Positions 9,336 through 17,823 of a stretch of 64,000 nucleotides of DNA are shown here, in pieces. Location of the stretch: assembly GCF_025840185.1 (NCBI RefSeq), contig NZ_JAMPJU010000008.1, positions 62,001-126,000 of the forward strand, read 5' to 3'. Within the stretch, counting starts at the first letter, position 1; every line of letters begins with the position of its first letter. The DNA is from Brenneria izbisi (GTDB taxonomy: Bacteria > Pseudomonadota > Gammaproteobacteria > Enterobacterales > Enterobacteriaceae). The notes below the pieces were generated by a model that did no database searches, was not told the DNA's origin, and was given only the letters and a program-made list of their open reading frames with translations. Made by a program: the position numbers and the translations under genes.

Positions 9336-9962
9336 TCATTGTTCCGCCAGCTTATAGGCGCGTTCCGTTGCCGGACGTTCGCTGATGCGCGCATACCAGC
9401 TTTTTACCGCCGGATAATCATCCAGATCGATACGTTGACGAGCGTAAGAGACAACCCACGGGTAAGTCGCGATATCGGCAATACTGTAGTGTTCCCCGGC
9501 CAGCCAGGTTTTTCCCTGTAACTGTTTGTTCAGTACACGATAAAGACGCTGTGTTTCTTGCTGGTAACGCTCAATCGCATAGGGAACCGGCTGAGGGGCA
9601 TAGTGATTGAAATGGTGGTTCTGCCCCAGCATGGGACCAAATCCCGCCATTTGCCAGAACAGCCATTGCAGGGTTGCGGTGCGTTCACGTAGCGTTTTGC
9701 TGAGCAGAATGTCGTGTTTTTCGGCCAGATAAAGCAGGATGGCGCCGGATTCAAACAGACTGATGGCCTCGCCGCCGTCGGCTGGCTGGTGATCGACAAT
9801 CGCTGGGATCTTGTTATTGGGCGAAATGGCGAGAAACTCCGGCCTGAATTGCTCACCCGTACCGATATTCACGTGGTGAAGTTGATAAGGCAGATTGGCT
9901 TCTTCCAGGAATAGGGTGATTTTATGGCCGTTAGGCGTCGGGGCGTAATAAAGATCGATCAT
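9336..9962 (-). CDS. yfcG: Glutathione S-transferase-like disulfide-bond oxidoreductase YfcG
   Basis: A 208-aa Nu-class GST homologue. E. coli YfcG (215 aa) binds two glutathione molecules, lacks the usual Tyr/Ser/Cys nucleophile and has strong disulfide reductase activity. The N-terminal thioredoxin-like domain shows YAPTPNGHKITLFLEEA with Asn11 of the TPNG motif and the SPNNKIPAIVDH glutathione-binding loop. The helical C-terminal domain includes GQNHHFNHYAP. The protein is shorter than E. coli at the C-terminus only. It is cotranscribed with yfcH. Its upstream leader carries an 18-bp tandem duplication. Confidence 0.93.
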   Translation of the reverse strand: MIDLYYAPTPNGHKITLFLEEANLPYQLHHVNIGTGEQFRPEFLAISPNNKIPAIVDHQPADGGEAISLFESGAILLYLAEKHDILLSKTLRERTATLQWLFWQMAGFGPMLGQNHHFNHYAPQPVPYAIERYQQETQRLYRVLNKQLQGKTWLAGEHYSIADIATYPWVVSYARQRIDLDDYPAVKSWYARISERPATERAYKLAEQ

Positions 9963-9974
9963 GACAGGCTTCTC

Positions 9975-10010
9975 CGTTTCACTTCAGAAAAACGTTTCAC
10001 TTCAGAAAAA
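9975..10010. repeat. Perfect 18-bp tandem duplication upstream of yfcG
   Basis: CGTTTCACTTCAGAAAAA occurs twice head to tail at 9975-9992 and 9993-10010. It starts 12 bp upstream of the yfcG start codon, probably inside the mRNA leader, and looks like a recent slippage or duplication event. Confidence 0.95.
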
Positions 10011-10412
10011 TACCGTGGCATGGCGTGACGATTGATCACGCCGATGTTCCGTCAAACTGTACTATTGGGTCAAGCGGGCGTTTCTGTATCGTCGGCAAAT
10101 TACCCTACCATTTTCCCTCCTGAAACATAAGCGTAAGTGATGGCAACGGTTGTCACCTACATTGATCGTTTACTGTCGGGTCAATCATATAGTATAGGGC
10201 GATTAGGCTGATTATCGCCTTAATCTTGACCAAATGGCGTGGGGAATTGACGGGAAGTTGCGTTACATTTAGCTGGTACATTGGCGAAATGCCCTCAAAG
10301 TACGCATTAGTTGCCGCATAGCGGAGCAGGATGTCTCAAAACGGAGCAGCAGCGTATTCGGCGGCGTGGGAAAGAATCAATAGGTTGCCTGCGGTCAGCC
10401 CTTCTGGTCATC
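10011..10412. other. Regulatory spacer upstream of the ethanolamine operon
   Basis: No gene was seen here. Three copies of a GGTCAA motif occur: GGTCAA at 10068-10073 and 10179-10184, and the inverted TTGACC at 10226-10231. The first and third fit TTGGGTCAAG and, on the minus strand, TTTGGTCAAG. An inverted pair, GGCGAT and ATCGCC, brackets about 10199-10220. These could be binding sites for the activator of the sigma-54 promoter downstream, but no recognised NtrC consensus was found. The yfcG promoter must also lie at the left end. Confidence 0.4.
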
Positions 10413-10428
10413 TGGTACAGTCTTTGCA
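10413..10428 (+). promoter_or_regulatory. Sigma-54 promoter of the eat-eutBC operon
   Basis: TGGTACAGTCTTTGCA has GG and GC separated by exactly 10 nt and matches TGGCAC-N5-TTGCA at every specified position but one (C to T). It is preceded by C, as in the extended consensus. The predicted start site is near 10439, about 30 nt before the permease ATG. This implies activation by an enhancer-binding protein, plausibly NtrC, since ethanolamine is a nitrogen source. Confidence 0.75.
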
Positions 10429-10467
10429 ATATCCCTGGATATTATATTGATATCAGGGGATGGCAGG

Positions 10468-11853
10468 ATGGAAAACAATAAAGCAGAACCGGGATTAAAA
10501 CGGACATTGGGCAGTTTCCATTTATGGGGCATTGCCGTAGGTCTGGTGATTTCCGGTGAGTATTTTGGCTGGAGTTATGGTTGGGCGCAGGCCGGGACAT
10601 TAGGTTTCCTGATCACCGCGCTGGCCATTGCCGCGATGTATTGCGCGTTTATTTTCAGCTTCACCGAACTGAGTACGTCGATTCCCCACGCTGGCGGGCC
10701 GTTCGCTTACGCTTATCGCGCGTTTGGCCCGACCGGAGGCTTTATCGCCGGTTTTGCCACGCTGATTGAATTTGTGTTTGCGCCGCCAGCCATTTCAATG
10801 GCGATTGGCGCCTATCTGAATGTGCAGTTCCCGTCATTGGATCCGAAATGGGTGGCGGTCAGCGCTTATCTGATATTCATGGGACTCAATATTCTTGGCG
10901 TCGGCATTGCAGCAACGTTTGAGTTGTTGGTCACGTTGCTGGCGATCTTCGAGTTGCTGGTGTTTATGGGCGTGGTTGCGCCGGGTTTCGAATGGCGCAA
11001 TTTCGCCAGCGGCGGATGGGCGGGTTCTGATGAATTCAGTTCGGCGGCGCTCTCCGGCATCTTTGCCGCGATCCCTTTTGCCATCTGGTTTTTTCTGGCG
11101 ATCGAAGGCGCGGCGATGGCGGCTGAGGAAGCCAAGGATCCCCGCCGTACCATTCCCCGCGCTTTCATCTGCGGTATCCTGACCTTAACGATGTTGGCGA
11201 TCGGCGTCATGCTTTTTGCTGGCGGCGTAGGCGATTGGCGTCAACTGTCGAATATCAACGATCCATTGCCTCAGGCGATGAAGCTGATTGTGGGCAGCAA
11301 CAGCGGCTGGCTGCATATGCTGGTGTGGCTGGGGTTATTTGGTCTGGTGGCGTCATTCCACGGCATTATCATGGGCTACTCCCGTCAGATTTTTGCGCTG
11401 GCCCGCGCAGGCTATCTGCCTAAACCGTTGGCCCGCGTACATACGCGTTTCCGTACTCCGCATCGCGCTATTCTGGCGGGAGGCGTTGTCGGTATCGCCG
11501 CGATCTTCTCCGATTCGCTGGTGACCATCGGCGGTCAGCCGCTTACCGCCAATATTGTGACAATGTCGGTATTCGGTGCCATTGTTATGTATATCACGTC
11601 GATGGCGTCGCTGTTTAAACTGCGTCGTAGCGAACCGGATCTGGCGCGTCCGTTCCGTGCGCCGTTATATCCGTTCGCGCCGGCGTTCGCGCTGGTGATG
11701 GCGGTGATCTGCCTGGCTGCGATGGTGTATTACAACACGCTGCTGGCGATGATTTTTGCGGCCATGATGCTGTTGGGTTATGGCTGGTTCCGTCTGACTG
11801 GATCGTCGCGTGATACGGCGGCGTTTGATCCGCAGTTGACGGCGTCTAAGTAA
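10468..11853 (+). CDS. eat: Ethanolamine permease (APC family)
   Basis: A 461-aa transporter with about 12 membrane segments, recognised as the ethanolamine permease branch of the amino acid/polyamine/organocation superfamily. Conserved traits are LWGIAVGLVISGEYFGWSYG at the start, the GPFAYAYRAFGPTGG loop, FFLAIEGAAMAAEEAKDPRR and GYSRQIFALARAGYLPK. The ATG at 10468 is chosen because AGGGG lies at 10455-10459 with normal spacing; a TTG at 10447 is in frame but has no such site. It is the first gene of eat-eutB-eutC, with a 78-nt gap to eutB. E. coli uses the unrelated EutH instead. Confidence 0.9.
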   Translation: MENNKAEPGLKRTLGSFHLWGIAVGLVISGEYFGWSYGWAQAGTLGFLITALAIAAMYCAFIFSFTELSTSIPHAGGPFAYAYRAFGPTGGFIAGFATLIEFVFAPPAISMAIGAYLNVQFPSLDPKWVAVSAYLIFMGLNILGVGIAATFELLVTLLAIFELLVFMGVVAPGFEWRNFASGGWAGSDEFSSAALSGIFAAIPFAIWFFLAIEGAAMAAEEAKDPRRTIPRAFICGILTLTMLAIGVMLFAGGVGDWRQLSNINDPLPQAMKLIVGSNSGWLHMLVWLGLFGLVASFHGIIMGYSRQIFALARAGYLPKPLARVHTRFRTPHRAILAGGVVGIAAIFSDSLVTIGGQPLTANIVTMSVFGAIVMYITSMASLFKLRRSEPDLARPFRAPLYPFAPAFALVMAVICLAAMVYYNTLLAMIFAAMMLLGYGWFRLTGSSRDTAAFDPQLTASK

Positions 11854-11931
11854 CCCACGGTTTTTCTTTCTGAAAATGACAGTCCGTTATCTGATTGCGG
11901 ACTGTCGCCACTTACTGTTCGAGGCGAATGG

Positions 11932-13323
11932 ATGTATCAGACAACGCTGAGTCACCGCAGCTATCGTTTTCACGATCTGCGTGAGCTAATGGCGAAAGCG
12001 TCTCCTGCCCGTTCCGGTGATTTTCTGGCGGGGGTGGCGGCGCAAAGCGCGGAAGAACGCATGGCTGCGCGCATGGCGCTGGCGAATTTGCCGTTGAAGA
12101 CCTTTTTGCAGCAGACGCTTATTCCTTACGAACAGGATGAGGTCACACGGTTGATTGTGGACTCACATGATGAGGCGGCGTTTGCGCCGATTTCGCACCT
12201 GACCGTCGGGGATTTCCGCGACTGGTTGTTAAGCGAGCGAACGGACAGTGCTTTATTGGCGCGGGTGGCGAAGGGCATTACGCCGGAAATGGCGGCGGCC
12301 GTCAGTAAACTGATGCGCAATCAGGACTTGATTCTGGCGGCGAAGAAATGCCGGGTGATCACCAGGTTTCGCAATACACTTGGCTTGGCGGGGCATATCA
12401 GTGTACGGTTGCAGCCCAACCATCCGACTGACGATTTGAAAGGCATCGCCGCCAGCATGCTCGATGGGTTGCTGTATGGCAGCGGTGACGCCATGTTGGG
12501 GATCAATCCTGCCAGCGACAGTCTGCCGCTGCTGGAAAAGCTGAATTATATGCTGGACGATGTGATCAGTCGCTTTGACATTCCCACTCAATCCTGCGTG
12601 CTGACGCATATTACGAATACGCTGCAACTGATGGAGCGTGGCGCGCCGGTCGATCTGGTTTTTCAGTCCATCGCCGGTACGGAGGCGACCAATAGTAGCT
12701 TCGGCTTTAATCTGGCGACGCTGGAAGAAGCGCGTCAGGCGGCGTTAAGCCTGAAACGCGGTACGCTGGGCAACAACGTGATGTATTTTGAAACCGGGCA
12801 GGGGAGTTGTCTGTCGGCGAACGCCAATCATGGCGTCGATCAGCAAACCTGTGAAGCCCGCGCTTATGCGGTGGCGCGGCATTTTTCGCCTTTTCTGGTG
12901 AATACGGTGGTGGGTTTTATCGGTCCTGAATATCTGTACGACGGTAAACAAATCATCCGTGCCGGTCTGGAAGACCACTTCTGCGGCAAGCTGATGGGCG
13001 TTCCGCTGGGGTGCGACGTGTGTTATACCAACCATGCCGAGGCCGATCAGGATGACATGGATACGCTGCTGACATTGCTTGCCAATGCCGGGCTGACATT
13101 CCTGATGGGGGTGCCCGGCGCGGACGATATCATGCTGAATTATCAGAGCACGTCCTTCCATGATGCGCTTTATATCCGTGAGTTGCTGGGGTTGAAACAT
13201 GCGCCTGAATTCGGGGAATGGCTGGAGAAAATGCGCATCATTGATGCTCAGGGACGCTTATGCGACACCAGCAGCCAACACCCGCTGTTGCAACATCAAC
13301 CCTACCTGGAGGGGAGTTTATGA
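11932..13323 (+). CDS. eutB: Ethanolamine ammonia-lyase large subunit
   Basis: EutB is the catalytic subunit of the adenosylcobalamin-dependent enzyme that turns ethanolamine into acetaldehyde and ammonia. The 463-aa chain aligns with E. coli EutB (453 aa) throughout, although it is clearly divergent. The FETGQGS loop holds Glu287 at the same number as E. coli, the RLQPN substrate-binding arginine is near residue 159, and VGFIGPEYLY and DDIMLNYQ are kept. No shell or reactivase genes lie nearby, so the enzyme probably works free in the cytosol and depends on B12 from elsewhere. The stop overlaps eutC by 4 nt (ATGA). Confidence 0.96.
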   Translation: MYQTTLSHRSYRFHDLRELMAKASPARSGDFLAGVAAQSAEERMAARMALANLPLKTFLQQTLIPYEQDEVTRLIVDSHDEAAFAPISHLTVGDFRDWLLSERTDSALLARVAKGITPEMAAAVSKLMRNQDLILAAKKCRVITRFRNTLGLAGHISVRLQPNHPTDDLKGIAASMLDGLLYGSGDAMLGINPASDSLPLLEKLNYMLDDVISRFDIPTQSCVLTHITNTLQLMERGAPVDLVFQSIAGTEATNSSFGFNLATLEEARQAALSLKRGTLGNNVMYFETGQGSCLSANANHGVDQQTCEARAYAVARHFSPFLVNTVVGFIGPEYLYDGKQIIRAGLEDHFCGKLMGVPLGCDVCYTNHAEADQDDMDTLLTLLANAGLTFLMGVPGADDIMLNYQSTSFHDALYIRELLGLKHAPEFGEWLEKMRIIDAQGRLCDTSSQHPLLQHQPYLEGSL

Positions 13324-14117
13324 GTGAGGTGATTCATGACAACCCCTGGGAGACGCTGCGTGAATTTACCGCCGCGCGCATCGCGCTGGGGCGAACCGGC
13401 GCGAGTATGCCGACCCGCGAGCTATTAAAATTCGGCATGGCCCATGCGCAGGCGCGGGATTCGGTTCATCAGACTTTTGACAGCGAAACGCTGGCGAATG
13501 CGTTGGAGCAGGCCGGATTGAAAACACTGACGGTTCACAGCGCGGCGCCGACGCGGGAACAGTATCTGTGCCGACCGGATTTAGGTCGCAGGCTGTCGGA
13601 AACAAGTCGCACATTACTGATGAATTCATCCGCTCGGCAGGCGGATCTGCTGTTGGTAATCGGAGATGGTTTGTCTTCCAAAGCGGTGCATCGGCAGGCC
13701 GTGCCATTAATTCTGGCGCTACAGCCGTATCTGGAACTGTTGGGGCTTTCTTTGGCGCCCGTCGTGCTGGCCCATCAGTCCCGCGTCGCGTTGGGTGATG
13801 ATATCGGTGAATGTATTCAGGCCAAAGCGGTAGCGATCCTGATTGGCGAACGGCCCGGTTTATCGTCGCCGGACAGCCTGAGTGTTTACATGACCTGGGG
13901 ACCGCATACCCGTCGGCTTGAGTCGGAGCGTAATTGTATCTCGAACATTCGTCCTGAAGGATTGGATTATCCTCAGGCGGCATTCAAGCTGGCCTGGCTG
14001 CTGGAGCAATCTTTTCAGCGCCGCTTATCAGGCGTTCAACTTAAAGATGAAAGTGATAACCCAGCGCTGCAAGGACGGATTGCACCGCCACCGTCTTTAC
14101 CGATATCGCGTCAATGA
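13320..14117 (+). CDS. eutC: Ethanolamine ammonia-lyase small subunit
   Basis: The 265-aa partner of EutB that helps hold the cobalamin. Conserved family parts include DNPWETLREFTAARIALGRTG near the N-terminus, the LLVIGDGLSSKAV loop, and the C-terminal ERNCISNIRPEGL. The start at 13320 overlaps the eutB stop as ATGA and is preceded by GGAGGGGAG; an upstream in-frame ATG at 13260 lies inside eutB. It is somewhat shorter than E. coli EutC (295 aa), the difference being at the N-terminus. Confidence 0.95.
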   Translation: MSEVIHDNPWETLREFTAARIALGRTGASMPTRELLKFGMAHAQARDSVHQTFDSETLANALEQAGLKTLTVHSAAPTREQYLCRPDLGRRLSETSRTLLMNSSARQADLLLVIGDGLSSKAVHRQAVPLILALQPYLELLGLSLAPVVLAHQSRVALGDDIGECIQAKAVAILIGERPGLSSPDSLSVYMTWGPHTRRLESERNCISNIRPEGLDYPQAAFKLAWLLEQSFQRRLSGVQLKDESDNPALQGRIAPPPSLPISRQ

Positions 14118-14246
14118 TCCGATGTCGTTACGCACTTGAGGGCGGGGCGAATGTCGCGTGATTTATACTGAATTCATACTAAGCCCGCTTGCCCAACTTT
14201 GTTAAACTAGGCCCGATTGTTAATGACGACACGTTGGGGATAAACG

Positions 14247-14798
14247 ATGAAGTTGATGTTTGCATCGGATCTGCACGGTTCTTTGAGTGCGACAGAACGG
14301 GTACTGAGCCACTTTGAACATAGCGGCGCAGACTGGCTAATCCTACTGGGCGATTTTCTGAATCATGGCCCGCGTAATCCGTTGCCGGACAACTACCAGC
14401 CTGCGGAAGTGGCGGCACGTCTGAATGGTTATGCCAGACATATTATCGCGGTGCGCGGCAATTGTGATAGTGAAGTGGATCAGATGCTGCTGACGTTTCC
14501 TGTTACCGCGCCTTGGCAACATGTGCTATTGCCGAAAAATCGCCTTTTCCTGACGCATGGTCACCTCTATCATCCTGACAACTTACCGCCGCTAAATGTT
14601 GGCGATGTGCTGGTTTATGGACATACTCATATCCCGGTCGCCGAACGACGCGGGGAGATATACCATTTTAATCCGGGTTCGGTTAGCCTGCCGAAAGGCG
14701 GCTACCCGGCGAGCTATGGGACACTGGAAGATGATATGTTGCGCGTTCTTTCGTTGTCAGATGGCGAGCCTATTGCACAGGTAGAAATTAGGCACTAA
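14247..14798 (+). CDS. yfcE: Metallophosphodiesterase YfcE
   Basis: A 183-aa calcineurin-like phosphoesterase of the MJ0936/YfcE group. E. coli YfcE is a manganese-dependent phosphodiesterase active on bis-pNPP with an unknown natural substrate. Metal-binding motifs are all present in order: SDLHG (9-13), GDFLNHGPR, RGNCDSE, THGH and GHTH. The length equals the E. coli protein within one residue. It has a 129-nt spacer from eutC and 73 nt to yfcD, so it resumes the E. coli-like gene order after the ethanolamine genes. Confidence 0.94.
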   Translation: MKLMFASDLHGSLSATERVLSHFEHSGADWLILLGDFLNHGPRNPLPDNYQPAEVAARLNGYARHIIAVRGNCDSEVDQMLLTFPVTAPWQHVLLPKNRLFLTHGHLYHPDNLPPLNVGDVLVYGHTHIPVAERRGEIYHFNPGSVSLPKGGYPASYGTLEDDMLRVLSLSDGEPIAQVEIRH

Positions 14799-14871
14799 TT
14801 TATCGGTCAGTAAAATCTATTATTTAAAACAGACGCGCGTAGCAACGCGCTAATAGAAAGGGTTTCAGAGG

Positions 14872-15486
14872 ATGGCGGAACAAAGTCAGTCAGCAGGCAC
14901 TGAATGGGTAGATATCGTCAATGAAAACAATGAGGTAATCGCTCAGTCGAGTCGTCAGCAGATGCGTGCTCAGAGTCTTCGTCATCGAGCTACCTACATT
15001 GTTGTACATGATGGCATGGGCAAGATCCTGGTACAGCGCCGTACCGAAAGCAAAGATTTTTATCCCGGCTGGTTAGACGCCACGGCGGGCGGCGTCGTGC
15101 AAAGCGGCGAGCAGATGCTCGAGTCAGCACGGCGTGAAGCCGAAGAAGAGCTTGGTATTGCTGGCGTGCCGTTTGCTGAACATGGTCTGTTTTATTACGA
15201 AGCCGAGAATTGCCGTGTATGGGGCGGACTTTTCAGTTGTGTTACGCATGGGCCGTTTGCGTTGCAGGAAGCTGAAATTGATGAAGTCAGTTGGTTATCG
15301 CCGGAAGAGATCACCGCACGCTGTGACGAGTTTACCCCTGATTCACTCAAAGCGTTGTCGCTGTGGTTAACGCGTTACAACGAGCAGGATTATGGTAAAC
15401 CGGTGGTTCGCGAAACGCCGGCTAACGCAGAGCCTGAAAGTCGTCGGGCACCTGGTGACAGCGAAGCGGCTGAAACCGGGAAATAA
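14872..15486 (+). CDS. yfcD: Nudix hydrolase YfcD
   Basis: A 204-aa Nudix-fold protein close to E. coli YfcD (180 aa). The Nudix box [20 protein letters not shown] is complete, and the [15 protein letters not shown] segment is typical of the IPP-isomerase-like subgroup. The substrate is unknown. The C-terminal 25 or so residues beyond the E. coli end are Glu/Pro/Ala-rich and probably disordered. Transcription ends at the strong hairpin that follows and faces pta. Confidence 0.93.
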   Translation: MAEQSQSAGTEWVDIVNENNEVIAQSSRQQMRAQSLRHRATYIVVHDGMGKILVQRRTESKDFYPGWLDATAGGVVQSGEQMLESARREAEEELGIAGVPFAEHGLFYYEAENCRVWGGLFSCVTHGPFALQEAEIDEVSWLSPEEITARCDEFTPDSLKALSLWLTRYNEQDYGKPVVRETPANAEPESRRAPGDSEAAETGK

Positions 15487-15560
15487 GCGCTTTTTGTAAC
15501 GCTTTTGCTGTTGTTCAAACATGACCGTTTGATTCAGTTCATCATCCCGGATCAAAAAAC

Positions 15561-15588
15561 AAAGCGCCAACCGAAAGGTTGGCGCTTT
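15561..15588. terminator. Bidirectional intrinsic terminator between yfcD and pta
   Basis: AAAGCGCCAACC (15561-15572) and GGTTGGCGCTTT (15577-15588) form a perfect 12-bp stem with a GAAA tetraloop. On the minus strand, the direction of pta, the stem is followed by GTTTTTTG. On the plus strand it is followed by GTTTGG. It probably serves both convergent genes, and pta best. Confidence 0.92.
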
Positions 15589-15609
15589 GTTTGGCGACAG
15601 GTTGGTCAG

Positions 15610-17748
15610 TTAGAGCTGAGTTGCCTGGATCGCAGTCAGGGCAACCGTATAAACGATATCGTCTACCAGTGCGCCGCGAGACAGGTCGTTGACCGGTTTG
15701 CGCATACCTTGCAGCATCGGCCCGATGGAGATCAGGTCGGCTGAACGCTGTACCGCTTTGTAGGTGGTGTTGCCGGTGTTCAAATCAGGGAAGATGAACA
15801 CGGTCGCTTTACCTGCAACCGGCGAATTCGGCGCTTTGGATTGGGCAACGTCCGCCATGATAGCCGCGTCATACTGCAATGGGCCGTCGATGATCAGATC
15901 AGGGCGTTTTTCCTGCGCCAGACGAGTTGCTTCCCGTACTTTTTCCACATCACTGCCAGCGCCGGAGTTGCCGGTAGAGTAGGAAATCATCGCCACGCGC
16001 GGGTCGATACCGAAAGCCAGGGCGGAATCCGCGGACTGAATGGCGATTTCAGCCAGTTGCTCTGCCGTTGGGTCCGGGTTGATAGCGCAGTCACCATAAA
16101 CCAGAACCTGCTCCGGCAGCAACATGAAGAACACGGAAGAAACCAGAGAACTGCCCGGTGCGGTTTTGATCAACTGCAACGGCGGACGGATCGTGTTGGC
16201 CGTGGTGTGAACCGCGCCAGAAACCAGACCGTCAACTTCGCCCTGTTCCAGCATCAGCGTACCCAGAACCACGTTGTCTTCCAGTTGCTCGCGGGCAACC
16301 ACTTCGGTCATGCCTTTGCTCTTACGCAGTTCAACCAGACGCGGAACATAACGTTCACGCACGGCAACCGGATCCACGATCTCGATGCCTTTACCCAGTT
16401 CTACGCCCTGAGCCGCCGCAACGCGCTGGATCTCTTCCGGGTTGCCTAACAGAACGCAGTGAGCGATTCCACGTTCAGCACAGATGGAGGCGGCTTTAAC
16501 GGTACGCGGCTCATCACCTTCCGGCAGAACAATACGTTTACCGGCTTTACGCGCCAGTTCGGTCAACTGATAACGGAATGCTGGCGGCGACAAGCGACGT
16601 GAACGCTCGGATTGGGCGCTCAGTGAATCGATCCACTGTGTATCGATGTGACGAGCCACGTATTCCTGAACTTTTTCCACACGCTGGTGGTCGTCAGCCG
16701 GTACTTCGAGGTTGAAGCTTTGCAGGCTGAGCGAAGTCTGCCAGGTGTTGGTGTCAACCATAAACACCGGCAGGCCGGTCTGGAACGCACGTTCACACAG
16801 TTTGCTGATGCTGGGATCCATTTCATAACCGCCAGTCAGCAGCAGCGCGCCGATTTCCACGCCGTTCATGGCGGCCAGGCAAGCGGCAACCAACACGTCA
16901 GGACGGTCCGCGGACGTCACCAGCAGGGAGCCAGGACGAAAATGCTCCAGCATATGAGGGATGCTGCGTGCGCAGAACGTCACGGATTTAACGCGACGAG
17001 TCTGAATATCCCCTTCGTTGATGATACGGGCATTAAGGTGTTTTGCCATATCAATCGCACGCGTGGCAATCAGGTCAAAGCTCCACGGAATGCAACCCAG
17101 TATCGGTAACGGGCTGTTGGAAAACAGTTGTTTCGGATCGATATTGGCAATGTTGGCCTTGCTGGAATCATCAAAGATTTCAGACAGGTCAGGGCGGGTA
17201 CGGCCTTGTTCATCCACTGGCGCATTCAGTTTGTTGATGATTACGCCAGTGATGTTTTTATTCTTGCTGCCGCCGAAGCTGGAACTGGCCAGTTCGATAC
17301 TTTCTTTCAACTGTGCGGGGGAATCATTGCCCAGCGCCAGTACGAAGACAATTTCCGCATTCAGGGTTTTGGCGATTTCGTAGTTCAGCGCATTGGCGAA
17401 CTGATGTTTACGTGTCGGAACCAGACCTTCAACCAGCACTACTTCGGCATCTTTGGTATTTTCATGGTAGCGGGCAATGATGTCTTCCATCAGTACATCC
17501 TGCTGGTTGGCGCTCAGCAGCGCTTCAACACGACTCATTTGCAGCGGTTCAGCCGCATTGATGGAGGAGTTGGCGCGAATGATGGTTGTGGTTTGATCGG
17601 GCGTGTTGTCGCCGGCGCGAGGCTGGGCGATAGGTTTGAACACGCTCAGGCGCACGCCTTTTTGTTCCATGGCGCGGATGACACCCAGGCTGACGCTAGT
17701 CAGACCAACGCTGGTGCCGGTTGGGATCAACATGATTATACGGGACAC
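15610..17748 (-). CDS. pta: Phosphate acetyltransferase
   Basis: Pta converts acetyl-CoA and phosphate into acetyl phosphate and CoA; with AckA it forms the acetate overflow pathway. The 712-aa product is the long enterobacterial type: an N-terminal P-loop-like domain ([19 protein letters not shown]), a central DRTGG domain and the C-terminal catalytic domain ([32 protein letters not shown]). The start is a GTG at 17748-17746, with AAGAGG 8 nt upstream, and gives the same N-terminus as E. coli. A TTG further upstream (17781) would add 11 residues and lacks a ribosome site. Confidence 0.95.
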   Translation of the reverse strand: MSRIIMLIPTGTSVGLTSVSLGVIRAMEQKGVRLSVFKPIAQPRAGDNTPDQTTTIIRANSSINAAEPLQMSRVEALLSANQQDVLMEDIIARYHENTKDAEVVLVEGLVPTRKHQFANALNYEIAKTLNAEIVFVLALGNDSPAQLKESIELASSSFGGSKNKNITGVIINKLNAPVDEQGRTRPDLSEIFDDSSKANIANIDPKQLFSNSPLPILGCIPWSFDLIATRAIDMAKHLNARIINEGDIQTRRVKSVTFCARSIPHMLEHFRPGSLLVTSADRPDVLVAACLAAMNGVEIGALLLTGGYEMDPSISKLCERAFQTGLPVFMVDTNTWQTSLSLQSFNLEVPADDHQRVEKVQEYVARHIDTQWIDSLSAQSERSRRLSPPAFRYQLTELARKAGKRIVLPEGDEPRTVKAASICAERGIAHCVLLGNPEEIQRVAAAQGVELGKGIEIVDPVAVRERYVPRLVELRKSKGMTEVVAREQLEDNVVLGTLMLEQGEVDGLVSGAVHTTANTIRPPLQLIKTAPGSSLVSSVFFMLLPEQVLVYGDCAINPDPTAEQLAEIAIQSADSALAFGIDPRVAMISYSTGNSGAGSDVEKVREATRLAQEKRPDLIIDGPLQYDAAIMADVAQSKAPNSPVAGKATVFIFPDLNTGNTTYKAVQRSADLISIGPMLQGMRKPVNDLSRGALVDDIVYTVALTAIQATQL

Positions 17749-17783
17749 GGCTAAACCTCTTAACGGTTGCTCGTTAGTCAAAA

Positions 17784-17813
17784 CAACACCGTCAGCCTGG
17801 GCTGACGGTGTTG
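17784..17813 (-). other. Strong intercistronic hairpin between ackA and pta
   Basis: CAACACCGTCAGC (17784-17796) and GCTGACGGTGTTG (17801-17813) form a perfect 13-bp stem with a 4-nt loop. In the direction of transcription it is followed by only four T, so it may be a partial terminator or a processing or stabilising element that sets the AckA to Pta ratio. Confidence 0.85.
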
Positions 17814-17823
17814 ACGTTCATTT

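Noticed and set aside
9963-10467. Cobalamin riboswitch ahead of the B12-dependent ethanolamine genes
   Set aside because: No B12-box-like sequence was seen, and the sigma-54 promoter leaves a leader of only about 30 nt.
17746-17781. Upstream TTG start for pta
   Set aside because: No ribosome site precedes it, and it starts 3 bases from the ackA-pta hairpin; the GTG at 17748 has AAGAGG at good spacing and the E. coli N-terminus.
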